From NCBI GenBank assembly GCA_944415565.1, contig CALYBQ010000018.1, positions 1-38,361 on the forward strand: a DNA stretch of 38,361 nt. Direction: 5' to 3'. The notes under the pieces were generated by a model. It was not told the DNA's origin. It saw only the letters and a list, made by a program, of their open reading frames with translations, and did no database searches. The DNA is from an uncultured Rikenellaceae bacterium (lineage in GTDB: Bacteria; Bacteroidota; Bacteroidia; Bacteroidales; Rikenellaceae). Made by a program: the position numbers and the translations under genes. Shown piece by piece: positions 9,501-16,372 of this stretch (positions within the stretch are counted from its first letter, which is position 1; every line of letters starts with the position of its first letter).

Positions 9501-9737
9501 TGCGATAGTTTTTCCGTCAGGGGAGAATTTCGGGAACATTTCGTACCCTACGTGCGATGTTAGCCTTACCGCCTCGCCGCCTGTCAGGGGGGCTTTGTAG
9601 AGGTCGCCGGCATACGAGAAGACGACATCCGTACCGTTTGTCGTGGGGAATCTCAGCAACCGCGCCTGCTTCTGTCCGAACGACGTGAACGCAGAGATCA
9701 GAAGCATCGCAATGCTTAATTTGAGGCTCTTTTGCAT
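6531..9737 (-). CDS. Tricorn-like S41 protease, exported
   Basis: A very large serine protease related to archaeal Tricorn, which trims oligopeptides. Order of parts: signal peptide (about 1-22), WD40/PD40-like beta-propeller repeats with many FSPDGK / WSPDGK blades (about 25-520), a C1 region with NVGHCYIASGE (His732), a PDZ domain (about 745-845, with GDYIVAIDGVP), and the C2 catalytic region with IIDDRANGGGN (899-909), KYSASDGDLF (nucleophile Ser956 by analogy) and IIENHGVDPDI (Glu1015). All expected catalytic positions are present and the length of 1068 is normal. Unlike archaeal Tricorn it has an export signal, so it should act in the periplasm or at the surface. It is a single-gene unit; the next gene upstream is 224 nt away. 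Confidence 0.94.
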   Translation of the reverse strand: MQKSLKLSIAMLLISAFTSFGQKQARLLRFPTTNGTDVVFSYAGDLYKAPLTGGEAVRLTSHVGYEMFPKFSPDGKTIAFTGEYDGNTEVYTVPVDGGEPLRITYTSNSGRDNISSTMGSNNIVMGWTPDGKKIVYRNRNPKGGGFVGQLYTVPKDGGLSTQIPLPEGGFCSYSPDGSKLAYNKVMREFRAWKYYRGGMADDIWVYDPAAETVSNITDNDAQDIIPMWIGENIFFLSDRDRTMNMFVYDTNDKSTSKVTEFTEFDIKFPSAHGNTIVFENGGYIYKMDATERVAEKVNITLSSDNIYARSVVKDGANYVSYVSLSPDGKRLAVTARGEVFDVPAEKGVTRNITHTPGAHERRAKWSPDGKYIAYISDITGESEIWMLDITDKNSKPKQLTKDNDTYIWNLIWSPDSKSILYTDRHNRMILLDVSSKKKSVVFNDPAGLPTHMTFSPDSKWLTYNKLADNDYYIVYVYNIASKKEYPITDKWYTSTNPIFSTDGKYLFFNSLRDIYPLMGGLGEYNYVTSASNGMYMALLEKDTPSPFLNKDPEVNAKEESAKKEDKVNVKIDFDGLSDRIVKIDAGSGSPVYSDGKKLYYTFNGETWAYDLGSKSATKYVSGIMTVQPGSKKALFSSSGRYYVSNIPSMPSGLGKVVSFSDMKIKTDFEKEWKQIFNEGWRVYRDGFYVANMHGVDWPAMRKKYEVLLPYVKNRLDLNYVLAEMVAELNVGHCYIASGEAEFPKIIKTGLLGAEITRHKSGFFRIEKILPGASWSSKLRSPLTEPGIEAEKGDYIVAIDGVPTNTVKDMYSLLTGKANVLTELSLNDKPKLTGARKVVIVPLESENALYRNEWVQNNIKKVEKATNGRVGYIYIPDMGTNGLTEFAKYFYPQLDKEGLIIDDRANGGGNVSPMILERLSREAYRLTMRRGSNHIGTVPDAVQTGPKVCLIDKYSASDGDLFPWGFRALGIGKLIGTRTWGGIVGINGSLPYMDGSYMTVPMSTSYDPKTGDWIIENHGVDPDIWVDNDPLLEYKGVDQQLDRAIEEVMKDLENRKPLPPVPAPRVWNK

Positions 9738-9961
9738 ACTTTGATTGGGTTAGTGTTTGAATAAATATAGGAACGACTGTCGGCACCTCTTGCCTGTCGT
9801 ACATCCTATTTAACTCAAATATATGGAAAAAAGTGTGACTTACTGCAGATTTGTATACATAAACACGATTTTAATATACCAAGTCTGTATTCAGGTCACA
9901 TATACAAGCTATTACATAGCCGTGCACGCTTCGGTCCAAAAGCAACAGTTTGCCGAGATTG

Positions 9962-10903
9962 CTATCGTGAAATGGCCCGGCCGTCCCCTATCTTCCGGTT
10001 TCGGACTCTGATCGTGCGTAATTTCTGCGACAACGGCTTGGCAGAGACTATGAGCGATGCGGACAACAGAATAAGTATAACGCCGAGGATGATTCGCGGA
10101 GTTATCTGTTCGTTAAATACGATCACTCCGAACACTAACGCCGTGACTGGTTCCAATGCTCCGAGAATGGCCGTATATGTAGATCCTATCAAATGGACGG
10201 CAAGACTGATGCACACCATTGAGATCACTGTCGGAAAGAAGGCCATACTCAGAGTGTTCACCCACGCCTTGGTCGACACGAGTGGCTGCAGGTCGGTCAG
10301 TAAGTTCAGCCGCACCACGAAAAGCAACGAACCAAACAGCATCGCCCAAAAGGTCAACTTGCCTGCAGGAATGTTGCGAAGCGATGCCGATTGGTTCACC
10401 CCGATTATGTATATTGAATATGCGAGCGCACCGAGCATTACCAACACCATGCCTATTGTGCTAAGGGATGCTTTGCCGTCTCCTTTGTACAACAATACGA
10501 TACCTGTCAGTGCCAGCGCGATACATCCGCATGTGAGAAGCGATATGTGCTCCTTGAAAAAAAGCGCCATGATGAGGGCGACTATCACCGGATAGACGAA
10601 CAGGATCGTACAAGCTATGCCAGCGTCCATATATAGGAAACTCTGGTAGAACAGCCATGAAGAGGAGGAAAATATCATCCCGAACAGCAGCAAAGGAAAG
10701 ATTTCGCGTTTGCTTATAGCCAACGACTGTTTCCTGATTTTCAGTATCACCCCGAGAAGCAACGCCGCAAGACTGAAACGGTAGAAAAGCACCGAGTCTA
10801 CGGTCAATCCCTCATCGTACAAAGGCAGCGCGAACAGCGGGTTCATGCCGTAAGACACCGCCGCTATCACACCGTATGTAGCACCTTTCAAACTCGCATT
10901 CAT
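9962..10903 (-). CDS. EamA/DMT-family transporter
   Basis: A drug/metabolite transporter superfamily permease, probably an exporter of amino acids or other metabolites. The 313 residues contain about ten hydrophobic helices in two EamA repeats: AAVSYGMNPLFALPLY opens the first and LGALAYSIYIIGVNQ the second, and each ends in a conserved A/G-L-E-P or K-E type segment (ILGALEPVTALVFGVIVFNEQIT). The C-terminal tail is basic (RTIRVRNRKIGDGR), as expected on the cytoplasmic side. It is divergent from the lysR gene. Substrate not predictable. Confidence 0.9.
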   Translation of the reverse strand: MNASLKGATYGVIAAVSYGMNPLFALPLYDEGLTVDSVLFYRFSLAALLLGVILKIRKQSLAISKREIFPLLLFGMIFSSSSWLFYQSFLYMDAGIACTILFVYPVIVALIMALFFKEHISLLTCGCIALALTGIVLLYKGDGKASLSTIGMVLVMLGALAYSIYIIGVNQSASLRNIPAGKLTFWAMLFGSLLFVVRLNLLTDLQPLVSTKAWVNTLSMAFFPTVISMVCISLAVHLIGSTYTAILGALEPVTALVFGVIVFNEQITPRIILGVILILLSASLIVSAKPLSQKLRTIRVRNRKIGDGRAISR

Positions 10904-10935
10904 GGTAATTGCCTTTCCTGTTTTTATTTCCGGCG

Positions 10936-10943
10936 CAAAAATA
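10936..10943 (-). promoter_or_regulatory. Promoter -7 element of EamA gene
   Basis: Minus-strand TATTTTTG fits TAnnTTTG, 33 nt upstream of the EamA ATG. It lies in the 173-nt divergent region shared with lysR; no equally good element was seen for lysR. Confidence 0.4.
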
Positions 10944-11076
10944 CTCTTTTTTCAGCAAATCGTATTGCGTACTATATTATAAAAGCGTTAAATTAGTAGC
11001 CTGCAAACAACCGGCAGGCGATCGACCACGAATCGGCATGTTGGCGGAACAACGGCTCACAAACAGAGGTAATGAC

Positions 11077-11976
11077 ATGATAACCGATTTCAGGCTCAAA
11101 GTGTTCAAAACGGTAGCCGACAGGCTCAATTTCACTAAAGCGGCAGGAGAGCTGATGATCTCCCAGCCTGCCGTGACCAAACACATCAGCGAATTGGAAA
11201 AGCAAGTCGGAGTTCCGCTGTTCGTGCGGAAAGGCGGCACGGTCACGCTGACACAACATGGATTGCTGATGCTCGACTATGCAAACCGCATATTGGGACT
11301 CTACGGCAATCTCAACGACGCATTCGCCGACAACGGCAAGCTACCGTCGGGAGAGATACGGCTCGGAGCTAGTACCACGATTGCACAATATGTCCTGCCG
11401 GGGATCTTGGCCACATTCAGAAGGCGCTATCCGGAGATAAAGGTCGAAATGTCGAACGGCAATACGGAGCAGATAGAAGCGCTCGTCGCCGACGGACGTC
11501 TCGACATCGGGATGATAGAGGGCAAAGCGAGCGGACACGCACTACACTATCGCCCGTTCATGCAGGACGAAATAGTACTGGTCACATCGGTTTCGAATTC
11601 GACCTTCCGCGGCGAAGAGATAGACCGGGAACAACTGTGCGAGATACCTTTAGTCATCAGAGAGAATGGTTCCGGGACGCTCGAAGTTCTGTCCGAGGCG
11701 TTGGACGCATACGGGCTGAACCTTCGGTCGATGCACATAGAGATGCAGCTCGGCAGTACGGAAAGCATCAAACGTTACCTGTACAACTCCGGGGCTTTCG
11801 CATTCGTATCCATACAGGCCGTGCTCGACGAACTGGCGCAGAACAAACTCAGGATCATAGACGTCACGGGACTCGACATACAACGCAAGTTCAGTTTCGT
11901 ATCGGCACACGGCAACTACGGACGACTAATCGAGCTCTTCGTTCAATTCTGCCTTAACAATAACCGTAAGTTATAG
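11077..11976 (+). CDS. LysR-family regulator, probable control of yeiH
   Basis: A LysR-type activator/repressor. The winged-helix domain fills about residues 1-62 (RLNFTKAAGELMISQPAVTKHISELEKQVG) and the effector-binding domain about 90-295. The start at 11077 gives 299 residues, the family norm, with a purine-rich AGAGGT 7 nt upstream; the upstream frame extension has no family resemblance. It is followed 77 nt later by a YeiH-type transporter, as yeiE is linked to yeiH in enterobacteria, where the regulator responds to sulfite. That makes it a likely local regulator of the transporter. Two palindromes lie between the genes. Ligand and sign of regulation are inferred, not seen. Confidence 0.92.
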   Translation: MITDFRLKVFKTVADRLNFTKAAGELMISQPAVTKHISELEKQVGVPLFVRKGGTVTLTQHGLLMLDYANRILGLYGNLNDAFADNGKLPSGEIRLGASTTIAQYVLPGILATFRRRYPEIKVEMSNGNTEQIEALVADGRLDIGMIEGKASGHALHYRPFMQDEIVLVTSVSNSTFRGEEIDREQLCEIPLVIRENGSGTLEVLSEALDAYGLNLRSMHIEMQLGSTESIKRYLYNSGAFAFVSIQAVLDELAQNKLRIIDVTGLDIQRKFSFVSAHGNYGRLIELFVQFCLNNNRKL

Positions 11977-12026
11977 ATAACTACTTTTTAATATTGGTTT
12001 TTTTATTGTGTACACACGTATCTTTG
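11969..12026 (+). promoter_or_regulatory. yeiH promoter with two palindromes (putative LysR sites)
   Basis: TATCTTTG at 12019-12026 is an exact -7 element, with TTG at 11994-11996 as a possible, somewhat distant -33. A perfect 10-bp palindrome TGTGTACACA (12007-12016) lies in the spacer, and AGTTAT-AG-ATAACT (11969-11982) lies further upstream over the lysR stop codon. The arrangement suits a LysR protein binding upstream and at the promoter; binding is not shown. Confidence 0.5.
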
Positions 12027-12053
12027 CCACAGAAACGATAAAAAACCGATACC

Positions 12054-12992
12054 ATGAAAGATACTCCCAAACGCGAAGCGTTAGTCAAAGCCGGATTCAT
12101 CGTGGCCATAGTATTGTGCGCCACTCCGTATGTTTCAGCCCCTATCGCATTGGCCGGTGGATTCCTTTTCACTTTATTGTTCGGCCATCCGTTCGCACGG
12201 TTGAACCACAAAGCTACCAACATCCTGCTCAAGGCTTCTGTCGTAGGACTCGGATTCGGCATGAATGTACACAGTGCACTGAACGTAGGCCGCGAAGGTC
12301 TCGGTCTTACGATTGCATCGATTGCAACGGTGCTCACTTTAGGCTTCATCGTCGGCAGATGGTTCCACATGCAGCGAAAAGCATCCCATCTGGTGGCTTC
12401 CGGAACGGCCATATGCGGCGGTAGCGCAATCGCAGCCGTAGCCCCGGCCGTGAACGCATCGGAACAGGAAACATCCGTATCGCTCGGCGTCGTATTTCTG
12501 CTGAATGCCGTAGCATTGTTGTTATTCCCATTCCTCGGCCACCTACTCGGCTTGACACAACACCAATTCGGACTCTGGAGCGCCATCGCCATACACGACA
12601 CCAGCTCTGTCGTCGGCGCGGCATCGGCCTACGGTAACGAAGCCCTCGAAGTAGCAACGACCGTGAAACTCGCCCGTGCATTGTGGATAATCCCGGTATC
12701 GCTGCTCTCGGCCATACTGTTCAAAAGCAAAGGCAAAAAAGTGTCCATCCCGTGGTTCATATTCTTCTTCATACTCGCCATGCTCGCCAACAGCTACCTC
12801 CCGTTCGTATCCGGGTTCGGCCCGACAATAACCCATATCTCGAAAGCCGCGCTGGTCGTAACGCTGTTCCTGATAGGAGCGGGACTGTCGGTCGAAAAAA
12901 TCAAAGCGGTGGGCTGGAAACCATTGGCACTCGGAATAATACTATGGGTAACGGTATCCGTACTCTCGCTGTTGGTCATACTGTGCAACTAA
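12054..12992 (+). CDS. yeiH: YeiH-family putative sulfate/sulfite exporter
   Basis: A ten-helix inner-membrane protein of the YeiH/UPF0324 family, often annotated as a putative sulfate exporter. Seen: alternating hydrophobic helices over the full 312 residues and the family-typical blocks GHPFARLNHKATNILLKASVVGLGFGMN, SGTAICGGSAIAAVAPA and HDTSSVVGAASAYG (shown in pieces of the same conserved regions). A LysR gene immediately upstream supports a regulated transport role. Nearby genes for a PAPS-reductase-fold protein and a TSUP transporter give a loose sulfur theme, but transport of sulfite by this family remains weakly proven. Confidence 0.92.
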   Translation: MKDTPKREALVKAGFIVAIVLCATPYVSAPIALAGGFLFTLLFGHPFARLNHKATNILLKASVVGLGFGMNVHSALNVGREGLGLTIASIATVLTLGFIVGRWFHMQRKASHLVASGTAICGGSAIAAVAPAVNASEQETSVSLGVVFLLNAVALLLFPFLGHLLGLTQHQFGLWSAIAIHDTSSVVGAASAYGNEALEVATTVKLARALWIIPVSLLSAILFKSKGKKVSIPWFIFFFILAMLANSYLPFVSGFGPTITHISKAALVVTLFLIGAGLSVEKIKAVGWKPLALGIILWVTVSVLSLLVILCN

Positions 12993-13010
12993 AGCACAAT
13001 GCAGGAGAAA

Positions 13011-13043
13011 CAAAAAACCGGAGGATTTGAGTCCTCCGGTTCC
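13011..13043 (-). terminator. Minus-strand rho-independent terminator
   Basis: Stem ACCGGAGGA / TCCTCCGGT (13017-13025 with 13032-13040) and a 6-nt loop. On the minus strand it is followed by TTTTTTG, a good U-tract; on the plus strand there is none. It therefore ends a minus-strand transcript: the ParB-fold operon 230 nt upstream, or a separate small RNA. Confidence 0.75.
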
Positions 13044-13207
13044 GGTTCAATTCAAGGTAGTAGTAAATAATATTAGTTAAGGGAGTCTGGTCTATATAAT
13101 CTCCAATAAAAATAATAATCTCATTTCACCAGTCGAAACAATGTCTACGACCGCCCTTTCTTGTCTCCCACATCTACCTGCCTCGTCTGTTTCTTAGTGT
13201 AAAGATA
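13044..13207 (-). ncRNA. Candidate small RNA between ibrB-like gene and yeiH
   Basis: A stretch with no plausible gene, bounded by a minus-strand promoter-like pair, TTAG (13230-13227), 19 nt, TATCTTTA (13207-13200), and by the minus-strand terminator at 13011-13043. A transcript of roughly 180 nt would result. No known RNA family was recognised. Both promoter boxes differ from consensus by one base, and the segment could instead be the 3' UTR of the ParB-fold operon. Confidence 0.3.
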
Positions 13208-13272
13208 GGAGATTATCCCTGAATGCCTAACCTCTGTTCCGCTTTTGAACGTAATGTGCGACATTTAAACAC

Positions 13273-13791
13273 CTATTCAGGTATACTAAACTCCTTATCG
13301 GCGAAAAGTGCGGCCAATCCCGATATTTGTTTGAGGCGCAACAACTCGTCGCGGTCCATCCCGATATGGCGCATTATCCAGTTGTCCGACATCCCGGCCT
13401 GTTTCAATTGCGACACGATCCCCGTCATCAACTCGATATTGTGAGTACCGCGGGCCCGGTTGTGCCGTATGGTCGATGCCATCCTGTTCGTCAGGTCCTT
13501 CTCTATGACCACCACAGGCAGCAATCCCCTTTCGCGGTCGTATATGCGTTTCGAAGTCATCATAACCTTATAACGATGGTAACCGTCCACGAGTTCGTAA
13601 ATGTCGTCCTCCGGCAAATAGTAGCACACACACGGCATCGTATAGCCGTCTTCCCATATCGAGAGCTCCAGCAATTCCATCTCGGGTGGCGCCACGATAT
13701 TCGGATTGTAGGCATTGGCCCGGACTTTTTCTACGGGTACAGCCTTCACGCTATACACCGGACTCTTGTATCTATCCATAACTACTGACAT
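13273..13791 (-). CDS. IbrB-like ParB/Srx-fold protein
   Basis: A ParB-N-terminal-domain protein of the IbrB type. ParB/sulfiredoxin-fold domains bind nucleotides and, in some families, act on nucleic acids. Seen (numbering from the ATG at 13791): DGYHR at 69-73, matching the ParB GxxR phosphate-binding box; RHNRARG at 109-115, matching ParB box II; and a helix-turn-helix-like C-terminus (MSDNWIMRHIGMDRDELLRLKQ). At 172 residues it is much smaller than chromosomal ParB, and no parA or parS is present, so partitioning is unlikely. The ATG overlaps the end of the PAPS-reductase-fold gene by 10 nt, a sign of coupled translation; a second ATG at 13779 is possible. Partnership with an IbrA-like protein is the known pattern; its biochemical role is unknown. 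Confidence 0.88.
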   Translation of the reverse strand: MSVVMDRYKSPVYSVKAVPVEKVRANAYNPNIVAPPEMELLELSIWEDGYTMPCVCYYLPEDDIYELVDGYHRYKVMMTSKRIYDRERGLLPVVVIEKDLTNRMASTIRHNRARGTHNIELMTGIVSQLKQAGMSDNWIMRHIGMDRDELLRLKQISGLAALFADKEFSIPE

Positions 13792-15065
13792 AAACTGCGG
13801 TAAAAATCCAAGATACGTTGCTTCTCCTGCTGCTCCTTTTTCGTTGGCGAAAACCCCATATATTTGCAATGGTGATCGTTCTTAAGTATACAGATGCACA
13901 TACGCTTGAAAGTAGGCAGGTTCTTGAACTCGGGAATATCCAGATCGTCCTGATACTCCATCCTCACGGGGCGCTTCGTTGTCCGGTAGTTCGTATGGTC
14001 TCCGACCGTTATCTCCACGCCGTTTTCTTCGAGTTTGCGAATGGTTTTCTCGCTAAGACATCCGCCCTTCTCTCGCCAAAACTCCATGCTGACCGACAGT
14101 TTTTTCAAATAATTCAACCGTGTCTTCTCAGGCAGAGTCGAAAGCAGGAAGTGCATATAACTCTCCCACGTATGCCCTGCCGGCAACTTGACTCTGTACC
14201 GGGCCATTGCACTGGTATGTCCATACAACGCTGTAAAGTTGACGCCGTTCACGCGGCATATCATCTTACCCCACATATCGGGATCAATTGCCCTGTAAAG
14301 ATGCAGGCTCTCTTGTGCGGCCATGAGGAACGGACTGGCCACACGCTGTTTCTCTAACGGAACCCGTGCACGGTAATAAAGGTCGTACAGCCGGTTGTAG
14401 TCCCAACAGAACCGTCCGTTGGCCGTCCATATATCCGTTGTCTGCCAATCGTATATCACATATGCGTTGAACACATTGTTCGTAATACGGAGCGTCCACC
14501 GCAAATCGTTATACATATAACTACGCCGATTGCCGTATATCGTGCGCCAGCGATGGTAACTCTCCTGTGTGCGTATGCCCACAAGACAACACGTCTTTTC
14601 CGCCCCTTTCAACTTATGGAACCACTGGGCGAACAACACCTGAAAGTCGTAATCCCACATTTCGTTGTCGAAAAAACGGAAATCGTCCTGAGTGTAACAC
14701 CCGTCGGGCATTTCCCTCACCCACAACTCCTTGCATGCAGGATCCCACGGACGCCAAAAAGACTGATTCATCGACGTACAGGTACTGACCTTAAACGGCA
14801 CGCATACACGATAGACATCTATAATATCCCGATTGTCATGAAACACCCGATCCACATAGCGCGTCGTCTCTTCGTACTGCACCTCGTAATCCATATGGAA
14901 CACACCCAACTTCTTTTTGATGCCGGTCCTACGCAGATAGTCGATGCAGAGGTTGAGCATCACGCCACTGTCCTTGCCTCCGGAAAACGAAACGTACACA
15001 TTATCGAACTCCGTGAAAACGGTTTCGATACGCTCCATGGCCAATTCATATACGTTGCGTTTCAT
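13782..15065 (-). CDS. IbrA-like PAPS-reductase-family protein (DUF3440 type)
   Basis: A PP-loop ATPase-fold protein of the phosphoadenosine phosphosulfate reductase family. Seen: the PP-loop SGGKDS at 28-33, CLVGIRTQESYHRWR in the middle (the GIR..ES motif of this branch), and a long C-terminal extension (about 230-427) with Cys residues near CICILKNDHHCKYMG. At 427 residues it is far longer than assimilatory PAPS reductases, and no sulfate-activation genes (cysD, N, C) are nearby, so sulfate assimilation is unlikely. IbrA/IbrB pairs were described in E. coli as activators of eib immunoglobulin-binding genes, and DndC of DNA phosphorothioation shares the fold. Start and stop overlap both neighbours (ATGA with the GNAT gene), so the three genes form one tight operon. 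Confidence 0.88.
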   Translation of the reverse strand: MKRNVYELAMERIETVFTEFDNVYVSFSGGKDSGVMLNLCIDYLRRTGIKKKLGVFHMDYEVQYEETTRYVDRVFHDNRDIIDVYRVCVPFKVSTCTSMNQSFWRPWDPACKELWVREMPDGCYTQDDFRFFDNEMWDYDFQVLFAQWFHKLKGAEKTCCLVGIRTQESYHRWRTIYGNRRSYMYNDLRWTLRITNNVFNAYVIYDWQTTDIWTANGRFCWDYNRLYDLYYRARVPLEKQRVASPFLMAAQESLHLYRAIDPDMWGKMICRVNGVNFTALYGHTSAMARYRVKLPAGHTWESYMHFLLSTLPEKTRLNYLKKLSVSMEFWREKGGCLSEKTIRKLEENGVEITVGDHTNYRTTKRPVRMEYQDDLDIPEFKNLPTFKRMCICILKNDHHCKYMGFSPTKKEQQEKQRILDFYRSLCQ

Positions 15066-15457
15066 TCCTTCCGATATATCATTTTAGCGAACCGTTTCCA
15101 ATAATGAGCGACCGAAAACCCGCTTTTCTCGAAAAAGCCAACGTGAGGAGACTGTACTACCGCCTCCAGAAAGAAATCTTTCGCAAGCCCTTGCACCGCA
15201 CCAGCCAACAAGGCTGAAAACACGTTTTTGTCATCGCCGCAGACATAATAATTGTTAAGCACGGCCTTACCGTCAACCAGTTTCACGGGCAGGAAACCGA
15301 TCGTCTCGCCGGCCTCGGTAGCCACAAACCACCGATATTCCTGAGATGTACGGAAAGGATAGTTCTGATTGTAGCGCAATACCTGTGGGTTCATCACCAA
15401 ACGAGCTACTAAATTGTAAAGCCGCTTGTCTTCACCTTCCAATTCGATGACCTCCAT
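15062..15457 (-). CDS. Small GNAT-like N-acetyltransferase
   Basis: A 131-residue protein resembling GNAT acyltransferases, which move an acetyl group from acetyl-CoA to an amine. Seen: ETIGFLPVKLVDGKAVLNNYYV reads as the central beta strands, and FFEKSGFSVAHYWKRFAKMIYRK as the typical C-terminal strand-helix (compare the YEKxGF motif). The acetyl-CoA loop (R/QxxGxG/A) is not clear, so activity is uncertain and a degenerate GNAT fold is possible. It is the first gene of the operon; its TGA overlaps the ATG of the IbrA-like gene. Position suggests it modifies or assists the IbrA/IbrB pair, which is inference. Confidence 0.68.
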   Translation of the reverse strand: MEVIELEGEDKRLYNLVARLVMNPQVLRYNQNYPFRTSQEYRWFVATEAGETIGFLPVKLVDGKAVLNNYYVCGDDKNVFSALLAGAVQGLAKDFFLEAVVQSPHVGFFEKSGFSVAHYWKRFAKMIYRKE

Positions 15458-15685
15458 AACGATTTATTTTGAAATAAAATTATGACGTGCAAGATACAGT
15501 TCAAAGTTCACTGCCTGTTTGTGACGCTATCGCTGAACTACGGTATCGTTTTATCTACAAAACTACTCCGTATTGGCAGCAATTCGTTCATTTCGCCCCA
15601 TCCAAACTTCATCAATGACGTTAAAGATAAGAAGTCTTCTTTATATTGTTCTTCGATAGCGTTATAATTATACCATGAATAAGAC

Positions 15686-15712
15686 ATATAAGACAATTGT
15701 CTTATATATTTG
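15686..15712 (+). promoter_or_regulatory. Palindromic operator over the Rrf2-like gene promoter
   Basis: A perfect 22-bp palindrome at 15686-15707, half-site ATATAAGACAA. Its right arm overlaps TATATTTG (15705-15712), an exact -7 element for the gene at 15759. A further TAAGACA copy at 15680-15686 lies 9 bp from the left arm, giving three half-sites. Best read as an autoregulatory site. The whole divergent gap 15458-15758 also holds a TATCTTTA (15629-15622, minus) beside AAGAAG-T-CTTCTT (15629-15641), a weaker candidate promoter for the GNAT-led operon. Confidence 0.6.
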
Positions 15713-15758
15713 TTATCGTATCAATTAAATTTTCAGTTACATTTTTTCTTTTGCCAGA

Positions 15759-16148
15759 ATGCTATCGTTTTATGTCAAGTGCGCGGTACTGGTCCTTGCC
15801 GAACTGGAGTCGGCCGGAAATGTGGGGAAAGGACTCAGAACTGGCGAACTCAAAAAGAAATTAGGCTACCCGCCCGGACTGCAACGTGTATTGTCTATAA
15901 TGAAGGACGCGCGTTTAGTGGAACAGGACGTATACAGGGGATGGTATAGTCTGAAAACGGACCTCGCAACATTGAGCCTTTGGGAGCTCATCACCAAGGT
16001 CGATCCGTGCGAACAGTATTGGGGCGACTGGCCGACCGACGGGGAATCCTATCCCGGGATCACGGGATTCGTTACCGATATGGAAGAATATCTAAAACAA
16101 AAGGCCGCAGGAATTACCATATATAGTCTCATCCACCGGTCTGCATAA
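15759..16148 (+). CDS. Rrf2-like winged-helix regulator
   Basis: A small DNA-binding protein resembling Rrf2 regulators. Seen: an N-terminal helix YVKCAVLVLAEL, the recognition region LRTGELKKKLGYPPGLQRVLSIMKDARLV (about 27-55), a wing, and LSLWELITKVD, the usual start of the Rrf2 dimer helix. Only two Cys occur (8 and 86), so the three-Cys iron-sulfur site of IscR or NsrR is absent; it probably senses something else or nothing. It is divergent from the GNAT-IbrA-IbrB operon and has a palindrome on its own promoter, which makes it the likely controller of the cassette. Family call fair, partner role inferred. Confidence 0.72.
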   Translation: MLSFYVKCAVLVLAELESAGNVGKGLRTGELKKKLGYPPGLQRVLSIMKDARLVEQDVYRGWYSLKTDLATLSLWELITKVDPCEQYWGDWPTDGESYPGITGFVTDMEEYLKQKAAGITIYSLIHRSA

Positions 16149-16181
16149 TGCAGCTGGCAAAAGACTTCTGCTTATATATAA

Positions 16182-16224
16182 AAGGTCTGGGACAGGTGTC
16201 ATAAGCCTCCCGGACCTTATTTTT
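16182..16224 (+). terminator. Terminator of Rrf2-like gene
   Basis: Stem AAGGTCTGGGA / TCCCGGACCTT (16182-16192 with 16208-16218, one G-T pair) followed by ATTTTT. It starts 34 nt after the stop. Confidence 0.8.
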
Positions 16225-16333
16225 GCATACGGACCATAGGCATACGGATATTTTTCTAACAAAAATGTAATAATTATTCAATTTTTGCGTTCCATTAAGG
16301 AACAATGTTTCATATTACCACGTCGGTTATTCA

Positions 16334-16341
16334 TATTTTTG
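16334..16341 (+). promoter_or_regulatory. Promoter -7 element of AraC gene
   Basis: TATTTTTG fits the -7 consensus and ends 31 nt before the ATG. An AT-rich palindrome AATAATTATT (16269-16278) lies upstream and might be an operator; both are tentative. Confidence 0.4.
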
Positions 16342-16372
16342 TTTAAATTTAGGGTATAGCTCTCGACATAAT

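Noticed and set aside
13273-15065. Dnd phosphorothioation system or chromosome partition locus
   Set aside because: Only the PAPS-reductase fold is shared with DndC; DndA, D and E are absent, and there is no parA or parS with the ParB-fold gene.
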